From Candidatus Poribacteria bacterium (lineage in GTDB: Bacteria; Poribacteria; WGA-4E; WGA-3G), in the NCBI GenBank assembly GCA_026706025.1, contig JAPOZO010000101.1:1-41489 (forward strand): a stretch of DNA of 41,489 nucleotides. The letters are read 5' to 3'. Below, piece by piece: positions 17,049 to 26,413 of this stretch; position 1 is the first letter of the stretch, and every line of letters begins with the position of its first letter. The position numbers were made by a program, and so were the translations under genes. The notes under the pieces were generated by a model. It saw nothing but the letters and a program-made list of their open reading frames with translations. It was not told the origin of the DNA and made no database searches.

Positions 17049-18308
17049 ATGGCAGCACGTTTAGCAATAGATGGCGGAACGCCCGTTATCGCCGAATCTA
17101 TACCCGGCGGAATGCATGGACCCAGTGTGATTGATCAGCGTGAGATTGATGCTGTAACCGAGGTCTTGCGCAGTGGTAAACTCTTTCGATTCGTTGAGGA
17201 TTCAAATGTAGCCAGTTTTGAGAGCGAAGCAGCCGCATACCTCGGGGCAAAACACGCTTTAATGGTGAACTCAGGTACCTCGGCGATCATCTGCGCGCTT
17301 ACCGGTATCGGTATCGGACCGGGTGATGAGGTGATTTTACCCGGTTACACCTTCATTGCGACTGCTGCGGCCATCGTCGGTGTGGGGGCAATTCCGGTCA
17401 TCGCAGAAATTGACGATTCACTCGGTTTAGATGTCGCTGATGTTAAACGGAAAATTACACCGCATACCAAAGCCATCTTACCTGTACACATGCAAGGCGT
17501 GCCGTGCCGTCTCGAGGCGATTGTCGAACTTGCACAGCAGCACGATCTGCAAGTTGTTGAGGATTGCTGTCAATGTGTCGGCGGGCAGTATAAGGGTAAA
17601 TATGCTGGAACTTGGGGGCATGCGGGGGCATGGAGTCTCAATTACTACAAGGTGATCTCTTGTGGAGAAGGAGGACTCGTCTTTACCGACGACTATGATG
17701 TCTATGAGCGCGCAGCGTTCGCGGCGGAACCCGGTCTGCCGATGTGGATGAGCGATTCTGAATGGCAGAACAAACCCTTCTCGCGGCAGTGCTACCGGAC
17801 GAGTGAAATTTTGGGGGCGATTGCACGTGTGCAGCTCTCAAAGTTAGAAGATATCTTGGGACATACACGCCGCCTCAAAAAGGCGTTCACCGCAGAACTT
17901 GCCGACGATCCGAAGGGTTATATCCGGCAACATGTAGATGATCCAACCGGTGAGTGCGGTATAAGTGCGGCGATTATCGTGCGTGATGTGGAACTCGCGA
18001 AGAAGTACGCCGATGCGCTCAGGTCTGAGGGGCTCAATGCTGGCACCGCTTACAACGAGGGTTTCCCTGATCGACACATCTATACCTATTGGGACTCCAT
18101 CTTATTCAAGCATTCACCCGACGCGTCGGGGTATCCGTGGAAGGATCCGCGCTATAAAGGGGATGTTGAGTATTCACGGGATATGTGTCCACAGACATTA
18201 TCTATCTTAGGGCGTGCGCTACGGTTTGGGTTCAACGTGAATATGCAAGAAGAGCACGCGCGATTGATGGCTGCCGCGATTAATAAAGTGGACGATGCTC
18301 TCGGATAA
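17049..18308 (+). CDS. DegT/DnrJ/EryC1/StrS-family PLP aminotransferase
   Basis: About 420 residues from ATG 17049 with GGAGGAG upstream; a TTG at 17034 reads through the RBS and is rejected. N-terminus LAIDGGTPVIAESIPGG is family-typical. HALMVNSGTSAIICAL binds PLP phosphate, VEDCCQCVGG holds the conserved Asp, and YYKVISCGEGG carries the PLP lysine at K201. The family aminates keto-sugars for antibiotics or surface glycans, or acts as a dehydratase on similar substrates. No sugar-nucleotide gene is adjacent, so the substrate is uncertain. It converges with the GNAT gene 8 bp away. Confidence 0.92.
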   Translation: MAARLAIDGGTPVIAESIPGGMHGPSVIDQREIDAVTEVLRSGKLFRFVEDSNVASFESEAAAYLGAKHALMVNSGTSAIICALTGIGIGPGDEVILPGYTFIATAAAIVGVGAIPVIAEIDDSLGLDVADVKRKITPHTKAILPVHMQGVPCRLEAIVELAQQHDLQVVEDCCQCVGGQYKGKYAGTWGHAGAWSLNYYKVISCGEGGLVFTDDYDVYERAAFAAEPGLPMWMSDSEWQNKPFSRQCYRTSEILGAIARVQLSKLEDILGHTRRLKKAFTAELADDPKGYIRQHVDDPTGECGISAAIIVRDVELAKKYADALRSEGLNAGTAYNEGFPDRHIYTYWDSILFKHSPDASGYPWKDPRYKGDVEYSRDMCPQTLSILGRALRFGFNVNMQEEHARLMAAAINKVDDALG

Positions 18309-18316
18309 TAGAGATT

Positions 18317-19078
18317 CTATTCTGGTGAAGTGGGAATAACATAAGTACGCCGACCGACTTCGGTGAAACCTAATTTTTGCGCGACGCGGAGCGAGGCGAA
18401 ATTGTCTTCACCGCAGCTCCAAGCTGGCATTTTACCTCTCGCCTGAATCTCCTTGGCGACAAGGGATGCCGCAGCGGTAGCGAATCCTTTTTCGCGCCAC
18501 TGTTCAAGTGTGGAGACACCGATGTCGGCATGCAGGTCGGTTTCTGCATAAGTATGCGCGATGGCAACAATATCGCCGTCCACAACGGCTCCAGCGGTGA
18601 TGCCCTCTGTTACCATTGCCTCGTGTGTTTTGTAACCGTTGCCTTGGACTTCTGCAGGGGCTTTTGTCAGACGTTCGACATCCGCTAAGGTTAGAAGGCG
18701 AACTGCCTCGTTTGAATGACGGTGGACAGGTTCTAAAAGCGCGTGACAGACATCGCCATAATAGCGGATAGTTGTGTCTCTGTCTGCTTCAATAAGGGCA
18801 CCGAGCGATGCAGCGCATGGGGTGTCAACGTTGATACAACCCCAACCGTCGGTTGCTTTTAACAGCTGCCACAATGCGTCGGCATCGGTGCCGAAACCGC
18901 ACGGCTCATCTGGACAGTAAGCATCAAAAACAAGTGCAGCGGTTACATCCGGCAGCGTGCCAGCGACATAGGCATTGCACATCCCCTGTTTCAAACGGGA
19001 TGCGGAGATAACTGTCATCGGAGTATCACCGAGGACATCAGCCAGAACCAGACATTCTTGGGGTGTAAGTTTGGTCAT
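18317..19078 (-). CDS. GNAT-family N-acetyltransferase
   Basis: 253 residues. The C-terminal half (about 125-250) is a GNAT domain: GDIVAIAHTYA, then VSTLEQWREKGFATAAASLV with the acetyl-CoA loop R-E-K-G-F-A, then N-F-A-S-L-R-V-A-Q-K-L-G-F-T-E-V-G-R. The N-terminal half (about 1-120) is an extra domain often seen in two-domain GNATs. It transfers an acetyl group to an amine; substrate unknown. No clear RBS: the upstream DNA is a dispersed palindrome, so expression may depend on a leaderless or repeat-borne start. Confidence 0.85.
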   Translation of the reverse strand: MTKLTPQECLVLADVLGDTPMTVISASRLKQGMCNAYVAGTLPDVTAALVFDAYCPDEPCGFGTDADALWQLLKATDGWGCINVDTPCAASLGALIEADRDTTIRYYGDVCHALLEPVHRHSNEAVRLLTLADVERLTKAPAEVQGNGYKTHEAMVTEGITAGAVVDGDIVAIAHTYAETDLHADIGVSTLEQWREKGFATAAASLVAKEIQARGKMPAWSCGEDNFASLRVAQKLGFTEVGRRTYVIPTSPE

Positions 19079-19081
19079 TTA

Positions 19082-19150
19082 ATAGTTGTCAGTTATCAGT
19101 TGTCGGTTATCCGAAAGAAAACAAGTCTCTACATGAAAACCGACAACCAC
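19082..19150. repeat. Dispersed CAGTTATC-type palindromic repeat, copy 2
   Basis: Tandem GTTGTCAGTTATCAGTTGTC with perfect 10-bp arms GTTGTCGGTT (19099-19108) and AACCGACAAC (19138-19147). Lies between divergent genes. Confidence 0.6.
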
Positions 19151-19190
19151 GTCTCCGAGATAGAAAACTATAGAAATTGAGAGATAATAA

Positions 19191-19991
19191 ATGAAGATTA
19201 CGATTTTGGGTTCAGGCACCTCAACAGGCGTTCCTGAGTATAAATGTGAGTGCGAGACCTGCGAAGATGCACGGGATGTTAACTCGAAAAACTACCGGAC
19301 CCGTTCATCAATCCATATTGAGAAAGATGGCAAACATCTCCAATTCGACCTCGGACCCAACTTCATGGATCAGATTGTCCGAAATCGGATTGACAGGATA
19401 GATGCTGTTATCTTCACACATTCTCACGCCGATCACGTCAGTGGAACAAACGATATTGTGATGCCGTGCCGGAAACAGCAGATGGATATGCCGATCTACG
19501 GTCCGGAGCAAACGATTGGTATCTTACAACGGAACTTCGATTATATGTTCACAAAGGAGACGTTCCAAGGTGGTGGTGTTGGTCATCTGCTCCCGAATGT
19601 CGTTGAACGGGATCAAAGGTTCGAGCTGCTCGGTTTTGATATTATTCCGGTTCCTGTTGAACACGGAAATGTTCCCACTTACGGCTACCGGATTGATGAT
19701 TTCGGGTATCTGCCAGATGTGAAGCGACTTCCAAAGGAATCGCAGGACTTGTTAAACGGGATAAAGGTATTGGTGATTGACGCGCTGAGTTTCAATCCGA
19801 GGCATCCAACGCACCTTTCGGTTGGTGAGGCGTTAGAGATTAGCGATGCGCTGAAAACGCGGGAAACCTATTTCACGCACATTATGCACCGACTGGATCA
19901 TCGTTATTTCAAAGAGCAGTGTGAAGAGGTAGACATTGAACTGCCTGATAACGCTGATTTAGCTTATGATGGTCAGATTATTCAACTATAA
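19191..19991 (+). CDS. Metallo-beta-lactamase-fold hydrolase, PhnP-like
   Basis: 266 residues. N-terminus ILGSGTSTGVPEYKCECETC matches the PhnP / phosphodiesterase branch of the MBL fold, including the Cys pair that can hold a structural metal. Metal motif THSHADH (76-82), then later VPVEHGN, LVIDALSFN and FTHIMHRLDH supply the other ligands. It hydrolyses a cyclic phosphodiester or similar small substrate in the cytoplasm. No phn genes are here, so it should not be called phnP with confidence. It is monocistronic and flanked by palindromic repeats on both sides. Confidence 0.88.
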   Translation: MKITILGSGTSTGVPEYKCECETCEDARDVNSKNYRTRSSIHIEKDGKHLQFDLGPNFMDQIVRNRIDRIDAVIFTHSHADHVSGTNDIVMPCRKQQMDMPIYGPEQTIGILQRNFDYMFTKETFQGGGVGHLLPNVVERDQRFELLGFDIIPVPVEHGNVPTYGYRIDDFGYLPDVKRLPKESQDLLNGIKVLVIDALSFNPRHPTHLSVGEALEISDALKTRETYFTHIMHRLDHRYFKEQCEEVDIELPDNADLAYDGQIIQL

Positions 19992-19993
19992 TA

Positions 19994-20092
19994 ACCATTA
20001 GCCGTCAGCCATCAGCGGTCAGTTAAGAGAGTCTACGGAACTTCAAAACCTCTTTCCGATTGCTGAAGGCTGATAGCCGATAACCGCTTGTG
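19994..20092. repeat. Dispersed palindromic repeat, copy 3
   Basis: TTAGCCGTCAGCCATCAGC at the left and GCTGAAGGCTGATAGCCG at the right form a long imperfect hairpin between two convergent genes. Confidence 0.55.
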
Positions 20093-20109
20093 ATATAGAT
20101 TAAGTTATC

Positions 20110-21996
20110 TTATTTTCCCCAACCGCCGCCTTGTGGCGGTTTTCTTTTTTGCAGAATAACTCGGTCGCCTTCGGTGGCACCGCTTGTGATAACGACTTTC
20201 GTCTCGTTTTGCATGCCTGTTTCAACGGGCGTTCTCTTGCCTTTAGCACTGCCATCATCCAACATGACGAACTTCCCTTTTGAGACATTTACCTGGGCGC
20301 GGACACCGTCGGCTTCCTTTTTCCCTTTGATCAGAAGTGATACAGTCGAGGGGCCTGGCATAATCCCACGTTGGCTGCTATCCAAACTGATGGTGACGCT
20401 ACCGTCCCCAACGCTCTCAACCGTGCCATTGAATATCTTCTCGCTAATGGTCTGCATCTCAATGGGTTGCTTCGGTTTGAAAGGAGATGTATTACCCACC
20501 AGTGCGTTGACCGTCACACGTTTTTCGTTGATGAGGGCATCAATGGGCACCATGAGTACATTTTTCTCCTCGTAGGTGATGATGTCAACATCTGTGCTCA
20601 TACCGGGTTTGAGTTCCTCTGGGGATCCAAGTACTTCTATCATTACCTCAAAAGAGATGATATTGTCCTGTTGCTGTCCACTGGGCGATATCTCATAAAC
20701 CCTACCTTCGTATGTTTTGGTCTGGTAGGCATCGACTTTGATTTCTGCTCGTTGTCCGTCTTTCAACCGTTCCATATCCACTTCGTTGATGAAGGTTTTG
20801 ACGACCATTTTTGATGGGTCAACGATGGTCATCAACGGTGGACTTTGCGAGAATGCTGAACGTCCGGAAGTCACGATTTCACCCTCTTCAAGTTCGAGAA
20901 GTGTGATGATTCCTGCCATAGGAGCCTTGATGGTCGTCCATTCCAGCCGTTCTGTCTGGTTTTTCAGCGTACTCTCGCGTCGGAGTCGATTGGCGTCGGC
21001 ACTCACTCTGGATTGCTCGGTTAGAGATTTCTCGTTTTCAAGAGTGAGATTCAATTCGTCTAAACGGGTTCGAGAATTTTCGACGCGGAGTCTGGCTTCT
21101 TCTTCTGAATTTTTCCGCATCTTTTTCAGATCTTCAAGGTTGTGCTTCTGGTTTTCCAATGTTAATTCGCGTGATGCTATGGAAGTTTCTCGTACTTTAA
21201 TCGTTCTTTGCTGTGAAGTGATCGTCTGTTTCTGTGATTCCACCCGTTTTTCGGCGTTTTCATATTGCACCTTGGCGTTCACGTGTCCAGCTTGCGCGTC
21301 TTCCAACGCTTTTTTGGAAACCAATTCCTTGTCATAAAGTTCGGTATTTCGATCGAGTTCCGATTTCGCGTTATCCCAGGCAATCTTGGCTGAATTTAGT
21401 GATGTCTCCTGTTCAGACAGTGTGATTTTTGCCTGTTCAAGCGCGATTCGGGCTTGCTCCAGAGCGATGTTATCTTGGTCAAGTGAGTTTTTCGCGGTCA
21501 GAATGTCTGTTTCTGCTTGATTGATTTGTGTTATGGTTGAGGCTTGTGTCGTCTCAAAATTCGCCTGAGCGATTTTAAAGTCGGATTCAGCCTGAACCAA
21601 CTGGCTTTCGAGGCGTTCCTTTTTGAGTAAGATGTTCAGATCCGCCTGCTTGAGTTGCGCTTTAGCAGCTCGGACATCCGCTTCCGCCTGTTTTTTTTCT
21701 TCCTCATAGAGTTCGGGATCGAGTTCTATCAGGACTTGACCTTCTTCTACGTATTCACCGTTTTTAACATGAAGTCCAACGATCTCACCTTCGACGTTGG
21801 ATTTGACCTCTACGTCAATAAGCGGTTCTAGGTTGCCGGTGGCGCGGATACTCATTTGGAAATCGCCGCGTTCAACGACCTCGACTTTTTTCAATGCAGC
21901 CGGATCGGCACCGTTTTTGCTACGTCCAAGCACAACCCAACCGATTGCTACAACGAGGACCAAGACAACGGCGACAGTAATAATTAGATTTTTCAA
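20110..21996 (-). CDS. MacA/HlyD-type periplasmic adaptor with very long coiled-coil
   Basis: 628 residues, much longer than the usual 370-400 for MacA. Start TTG 21996 with AGGAGGG upstream. One N-terminal membrane anchor (about 4-24). Lipoyl half-motifs flank a huge coiled-coil: VEVKSNVEGEIVGLHVKNGE at the front and TIKAPMAGIITLLELEEGEI at the back. About 250 residues between them (about 85-345) are Glu/Gln/Lys-rich heptads. Beta-barrel and membrane-proximal domains follow. It would bridge a MacB-type permease and an outer-membrane channel. It is last in a run of permease genes on the same strand, 98 bp after the 438-residue permease. The long hairpin suggests a wide periplasmic span. Confidence 0.9.
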   Translation of the reverse strand: MKNLIITVAVVLVLVVAIGWVVLGRSKNGADPAALKKVEVVERGDFQMSIRATGNLEPLIDVEVKSNVEGEIVGLHVKNGEYVEEGQVLIELDPELYEEEKKQAEADVRAAKAQLKQADLNILLKKERLESQLVQAESDFKIAQANFETTQASTITQINQAETDILTAKNSLDQDNIALEQARIALEQAKITLSEQETSLNSAKIAWDNAKSELDRNTELYDKELVSKKALEDAQAGHVNAKVQYENAEKRVESQKQTITSQQRTIKVRETSIASRELTLENQKHNLEDLKKMRKNSEEEARLRVENSRTRLDELNLTLENEKSLTEQSRVSADANRLRRESTLKNQTERLEWTTIKAPMAGIITLLELEEGEIVTSGRSAFSQSPPLMTIVDPSKMVVKTFINEVDMERLKDGQRAEIKVDAYQTKTYEGRVYEISPSGQQQDNIISFEVMIEVLGSPEELKPGMSTDVDIITYEEKNVLMVPIDALINEKRVTVNALVGNTSPFKPKQPIEMQTISEKIFNGTVESVGDGSVTISLDSSQRGIMPGPSTVSLLIKGKKEADGVRAQVNVSKGKFVMLDDGSAKGKRTPVETGMQNETKVVITSGATEGDRVILQKRKPPQGGGWGK

Positions 21997-22017
21997 GGCT
22001 AATCCCTCCTATAGTAG

Positions 22018-22090
22018 CCGTTAGCCATCAGCCTTCGGCTATCAGGTTCTCTTTCTGACTGCTGACAGCCGAAGGCTGACAGCCATTCCT
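22018..22090. repeat. Dispersed palindromic repeat, copy 4
   Basis: CCGTTAGCCATCAGCCTTCGG pairs with CCGAAGGCTGACAGCC around a TTCTCTTTCTGACTGC-type centre. It lies in the spacer between permease and adaptor genes, so it may affect the mRNA between them. Confidence 0.6.
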
Positions 22091-22094
22091 CTGA

Positions 22095-23411
22095 CTAATC
22101 GGTCCGAAGTGCCTCGACAGGTGTCAATTTCGCTGCCTTGTTGGCAGGGTATAACCCGAAGAAGACACCGATTGCGACAGAGACGAGTAACGCAATCACC
22201 ATCGTTCCAAATGAGATGACCGAGGGCCAGTTGCTACCTTCCCAGACGAACTTAGAGATGAGTGCAGCTGTACCGCGCCCCATAAAGACACCTAAGATCG
22301 CACCAAGAATACCCCCCGCAAGCGTCAGCACCGATGCCTCGATCAAGAATTGGGCTAAAATATCGTTCCGCGTAGCACCGAGTGCTTTCCGGAGCCCAAT
22401 TTCCTTTGTCCGATCAGTGACAGAGACGAGCATAATATTCATCACGCCGATACCCGCGACCATGAGCGCGATAGCAGCGATGCCGCCCATCAAGGCTTTC
22501 ATGACCAAGCCGACCTTATTGGCGGTTGCTAATTCCTCTGTAGCTGTCCAATAGTTATATTCTTCACCGGTGTTGTTGTGCTGTCTCCCTAATATATCTT
22601 TGGCATCCACTATTGCGGTGGGGATAGTATCAACATCAACGGCTTCGACACGGATGCGTTCAACGTCTTGGCGTCCTTTGAAACGCTGTTGGAGTGTGGT
22701 TATCGGAATAATGAACCGGTCATCCCAACCGGAAGTATCCATTGCGTCGCCTTTCTCTTCCATCACACCAATCACTTTGAGACGTACCTCATAAAGTCCA
22801 CTCATTCCGCGCCAATAAGACGGACGCGAGGCTTTGATTTCTCTCCCTATAGGGTCTTCTTCAAGGAAGACTTCTTCGGCAATTTTCGAGCCAATCACAG
22901 CGACGCTACTCGCAGCTTCCACCTCTTCAGCGGTGAAGAATCTACCACTTGAGGGGTACCAGTTATGCGATCGGTCGTATCCAGCGGTTGAGGCGACGAT
23001 ACGGGATTCCTTTGATCGTCCTTTATAATTCACGTTCCATCCGCCCATATCATCCTCAGCAACGACATCAATAACACCGCGGGCATACTTTAAGATCTCA
23101 AAAGCATCCTCGGTTTCCAAGTTCTCGGCGCGATTCCTTTGCCAGCGGCCTCTGCCGCGTACGGCTTCCCCAGCTGCGCGACTCAGTGTTCCAGACTGTT
23201 TGTCCCAATCGTCTTTATAGATTTCAATGATTTTCGTACCACCGGTTCGCTCAATCTCACGTAGAACCATGGCACTTGATCCGTCTCCGACGGATACCAT
23301 GCTGACAACGGATCCAACACCCACGATAATCCCTAAGATCGTCAAGGCGGAGCGGAGCGGGTTTCGCCGCAAACTCGAAATCCCTAAAATGATACATTCA
23401 ATCAAATTCAT
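22095..23411 (-). CDS. MacB-like ABC transporter permease (FtsX/MacB domain), divergent member
   Basis: 438 residues. TM1 about 18-40 (LRSALTILGIIVGVGSVVSM), a large periplasmic MacB_PCD domain about 45-285, then three TM helices about 312-430. The family coupling motif VSVTDRTKEIGLRKALGATRNDI lies between TM2 and TM3. No ATP-binding domain, unlike full MacB. It is clearly different from the three 433-residue copies upstream. GGAGG precedes the ATG and overlaps the stop region of the preceding gene (12-bp gap), so it is co-transcribed. Moves a substrate such as a lipid, peptide or lipoprotein with a separate ATPase. Confidence 0.93.
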   Translation of the reverse strand: MNLIECIILGISSLRRNPLRSALTILGIIVGVGSVVSMVSVGDGSSAMVLREIERTGGTKIIEIYKDDWDKQSGTLSRAAGEAVRGRGRWQRNRAENLETEDAFEILKYARGVIDVVAEDDMGGWNVNYKGRSKESRIVASTAGYDRSHNWYPSSGRFFTAEEVEAASSVAVIGSKIAEEVFLEEDPIGREIKASRPSYWRGMSGLYEVRLKVIGVMEEKGDAMDTSGWDDRFIIPITTLQQRFKGRQDVERIRVEAVDVDTIPTAIVDAKDILGRQHNNTGEEYNYWTATEELATANKVGLVMKALMGGIAAIALMVAGIGVMNIMLVSVTDRTKEIGLRKALGATRNDILAQFLIEASVLTLAGGILGAILGVFMGRGTAALISKFVWEGSNWPSVISFGTMVIALLVSVAIGVFFGLYPANKAAKLTPVEALRTD

Positions 23412-23423
23412 TTATAGTGCCTC

Positions 23424-24725
23424 CTACTCGGCACGTAGTGCTTCGATCGGTGAGAGTGCTGATGCTTTTATTGCAGGATATAGCCCGAAAGAGATACCGA
23501 TTATGGCTGAAAATGACACGGAAATCAGTATCCACTGTGTGGAGATAACCGAGGGCCATTCGGGTACAATTTGGACGATTTTAACAGCAAGGAGTGCCAT
23601 CCCTTCACCAGCAAATAGACCTACCAGAACCCCGATTGCCCCTCCGACAGCACACATAGCAACGGCTTCTATTAAGAACTGCACCAGAATGTCCGCACGT
23701 TTTGCCCCGAGTGCTTTTCGGAGCCCAATCTCACGCGTGCGTTCGGTTACAGCGACCAACATCATGTTCATAATGCCGATGCCACCGACGAGAAGCGAGA
23801 ACCCTGCGATACTCCCAAGTGCGATTTTTATGACTTTACCGATTTTCTCCAATTGCGCCATGCCTTCGCGCATATCCCTGAGCGAAAAGAAATCGTCTTG
23901 GTTCTTATGCCGTTTCCGCATAACGGCTTTCACCTCTTCAATCGCTTGTGGAACCTCTTCAACGGTATTGGCGTGGACGGAAAGCATCATAATCCTATCG
24001 TTGCCCGTGAAACGTTTCTGTGTTGTTGTGAGTGGGAGAAAGACCATGTCATCCAAGTTCCACCCAAATCGTAGGCTTCGCCCGCGGGGTGCCATCGTTC
24101 CGACGACGGTAAACCGTTCTGTTAAGCGATTTTCTTCCTTTCGCCCGTACCGGCTATACCGATCGCCGCCTCTGCTAATCTTAATTTCTTGACCTATAGG
24201 TGAGGCGTTACCGAATAAGGTCATCACAACCTCTGTACCTAATACACAGACTTTTGTTTCGTTTTCAATATCTTCTTCAGAAATGAACCGGCCTTGCACA
24301 ACGTCCCAATCCATCGCCTCCGCGAACGTGTAGTTTACGCCGTTATAGCCTGTTCGTGCTTCAGAGCCATCGGCGACTTGGACGAGGACACCTCGCCATT
24401 CTGGAATTCGCGGCACGACAACCTCCACAGATGGACATTCCGCTTCAATCGCTAACACGTCTTCAAATTCAAAGTATTCGTTGCTACGGTTCGGCATCCA
24501 ACGACTTCCAACCCGTTTGTAAGAACTGCGGTACATCGTAAACTGATTCACACCGCCTAATTTCTCTGCGTCTTGCAGCACAATCGCCTTGGCACCATCC
24601 CCGATAGCGATCATCGCCAGTACCGCGGCCACACCGATGATAATACCGAGCATGGTAAGCAAGGAGCGCAACTTATTGCTGCGAATCGCAGAAACTCCAA
24701 CAGATAACCCTTCAAATATACGCAT
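23424..24725 (-). CDS. MacB-like ABC transporter permease, paralog 1
   Basis: 433 residues: TM1 about 18-40 (LRSLLTMLGIIIGVAAVLAM), periplasmic MacB_PCD domain about 45-280, three C-terminal TM helices, and VAVTERTREIGLRKALGAKRADI in the cytoplasmic loop. Closely related to the next two genes along their whole length, with the same length and the same GLYPAIKAS..PIEALR end. No ATPase domain. GGAGG before the ATG. Most of its difference from the others is in the periplasmic domain, where partner or substrate binding would occur. Confidence 0.93.
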   Translation of the reverse strand: MRIFEGLSVGVSAIRSNKLRSLLTMLGIIIGVAAVLAMIAIGDGAKAIVLQDAEKLGGVNQFTMYRSSYKRVGSRWMPNRSNEYFEFEDVLAIEAECPSVEVVVPRIPEWRGVLVQVADGSEARTGYNGVNYTFAEAMDWDVVQGRFISEEDIENETKVCVLGTEVVMTLFGNASPIGQEIKISRGGDRYSRYGRKEENRLTERFTVVGTMAPRGRSLRFGWNLDDMVFLPLTTTQKRFTGNDRIMMLSVHANTVEEVPQAIEEVKAVMRKRHKNQDDFFSLRDMREGMAQLEKIGKVIKIALGSIAGFSLLVGGIGIMNMMLVAVTERTREIGLRKALGAKRADILVQFLIEAVAMCAVGGAIGVLVGLFAGEGMALLAVKIVQIVPEWPSVISTQWILISVSFSAIIGISFGLYPAIKASALSPIEALRAE

Positions 24726-24911
24726 TTCTCGCCTCCAAATTAAGTGTGTTCCTATGCTTAATTTTTAGACAAAGAAGGGTAAACAAAGTTCGCTTTTTTT
24801 GGAATAATTTTCTTAGAGGCGATCCTAAATTGCGATTTTCATGAAACTGACCACTTCATTAGACGCAATCCCCTGAAATCGGTTTAGTATTCCGTATTGT
24901 GTTGGCGTGGG

Positions 24912-26213
24912 CTATTCCGTGCGGAGTGCTTCAATCGGCGAGAGCGATGATGCTTTTACCGCAGGATATAACCCGAACAAGATACCGATCACAGCCGAAA
25001 ACGACACGGAGATCAATATCCATTGCGTAGAGATAACAGCGGGCCATTCGGGTACGATTTTGGCGATTTTGACGGCGAGCATTGCCATGCCTTCACCAGC
25101 AAAGATACCCAACCCAATGCCGATTGCGCCGCCGACACTGCATATGACAATAGCTTCCATCAAGAACTGTGCCAGAATATCGAAGGGTTTAGCACCGAGA
25201 GCCTTGCGTAAGCCGATCTCGCGGGTTCGCTCACTCACAGCGACGAGCATCATATTCATAATACCAATACCACCGACGAGGAGTGAAAACCCTGCGATAC
25301 TGCCCAAGGCGATTTTAATCATCTTACTAATTTTCTCTAATTGTGCCATGCCTGAACGCATCTCAAAGATTCCAACGAATTTATCGTCGCCCTTGTGCCG
25401 CTTTCGGATAACTGTTTTTACCTCCTCAATTGCCTTCGGGACATCCGCGACGGTATGCGCGTAGACGACGATATCCTGAATTCGGTTATCGCCCGTGAAC
25501 CGTTCTTGGACTGTAGAGATCGGTATAAAGACGAGATTATCGTAACTCCAACCGAACCGGAGGCTTCGCCCGCGAGGCATCATTGTTCCGACGACCGTGA
25601 ACCGTTCTGTGGAGCGTTTACTGTCTCTACGTCCCCATCGGTCATAACGACCACTCCCTTTTGCGATTTTGATCTCCTGTCCCAAAGGCGACTTGTCGCC
25701 GAAGAGTTCAGTAACGACTTCTTCGCCGAGGACACAGATTTTCGTTGAATTTTCGACATCTGCGTCTGTAATAAAACGTCCCTCTTGAACATCCCAATCC
25801 ATTGCGGTTGGATAGGCGGCATCTACGCCGTTATAGCCTGCGCGGGTTTCGGTTCCGTCAGCGGTTTGAATTAACAACCCTTTCCAATCTGGGATTCGAG
25901 GTGTGACTGCCCTGACCGACGGACATTCGGCTTCAATCGCGAGGACATCTTCATATTCCATGTATTCGTTGCTACGGATGCGAATCCAGCGTCCACCTTC
26001 TCGTTTATACGACGTTCGATACATTGTGAACTGGTTCGCGCCGCCTAATTTTTGTGCATCTTGTAGCACAATTATCTTGGCACCATCACCGATAGCTATC
26101 ATTGCCAGCACTGCAGCGACGCCGATGATAATACCGAGCATTGTAAGCAACGAGCGCATCTTATTTGCGCGGATAGCGGAGATTCCGATGGAGAGTCCTT
26201 CAATTAGACGCAT
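24912..26213 (-). CDS. MacB-like ABC transporter permease, paralog 2
   Basis: 433 residues with the layout of paralog 1. Begins MRLIEGLSIGISAIRANKMR; coupling motif VAVSERTREIGLRKALGAKPFDI. It is nearer to paralog 3 than to paralog 1 by eye (shared EGRFITD, GYNGVDA and FAGEGMAMLAVKIAKIVPEW). The start has GGAAAC about 5 nt upstream, a modest RBS. A 186-bp A/T-rich gap separates it from paralog 1, so it may have its own transcript. Confidence 0.93.
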   Translation of the reverse strand: MRLIEGLSIGISAIRANKMRSLLTMLGIIIGVAAVLAMIAIGDGAKIIVLQDAQKLGGANQFTMYRTSYKREGGRWIRIRSNEYMEYEDVLAIEAECPSVRAVTPRIPDWKGLLIQTADGTETRAGYNGVDAAYPTAMDWDVQEGRFITDADVENSTKICVLGEEVVTELFGDKSPLGQEIKIAKGSGRYDRWGRRDSKRSTERFTVVGTMMPRGRSLRFGWSYDNLVFIPISTVQERFTGDNRIQDIVVYAHTVADVPKAIEEVKTVIRKRHKGDDKFVGIFEMRSGMAQLEKISKMIKIALGSIAGFSLLVGGIGIMNMMLVAVSERTREIGLRKALGAKPFDILAQFLMEAIVICSVGGAIGIGLGIFAGEGMAMLAVKIAKIVPEWPAVISTQWILISVSFSAVIGILFGLYPAVKASSLSPIEALRTE

Positions 26214-26361
26214 ATAATGTTTCCAAAACCTTTAAAATTATGTATTGATTGTAGTCACGTTGTTTGGATTAATTAGACGTAATTAAGCGAAATAGGTTTA
26301 TAGCGGTTAATCTCTGATTCTGGATTGATGTCGGTTCTGGGGATGGAAATGAAAAAATTAA

Positions 26362-26382
26362 GGCGCGCTTTCTGAGCGCGCC
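26362..26382 (-). terminator. Rho-independent terminator after permease paralog 3
   Basis: Perfect 8-bp G/C-rich stem GGCGCGCT / AGCGCGCC with a 5-nt loop; on the minus strand it is followed by TTAATTTTTTC. It lies 32 bp after the stop of the 26414-27715 gene. Confidence 0.72.
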
Positions 26383-26413
26383 TACAAGAACAGATGTTAC
26401 TTGAATGCTGGGT

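Noticed and set aside
20738-21337. Plus-strand 199-residue frame
   Set aside because: Antisense to the repetitive coiled-coil of the adaptor; low-complexity shadow.
23227-24192. Plus-strand 321-residue frame
   Set aside because: Long antisense shadow of two permease genes; similar shadows occur opposite the other paralogs.
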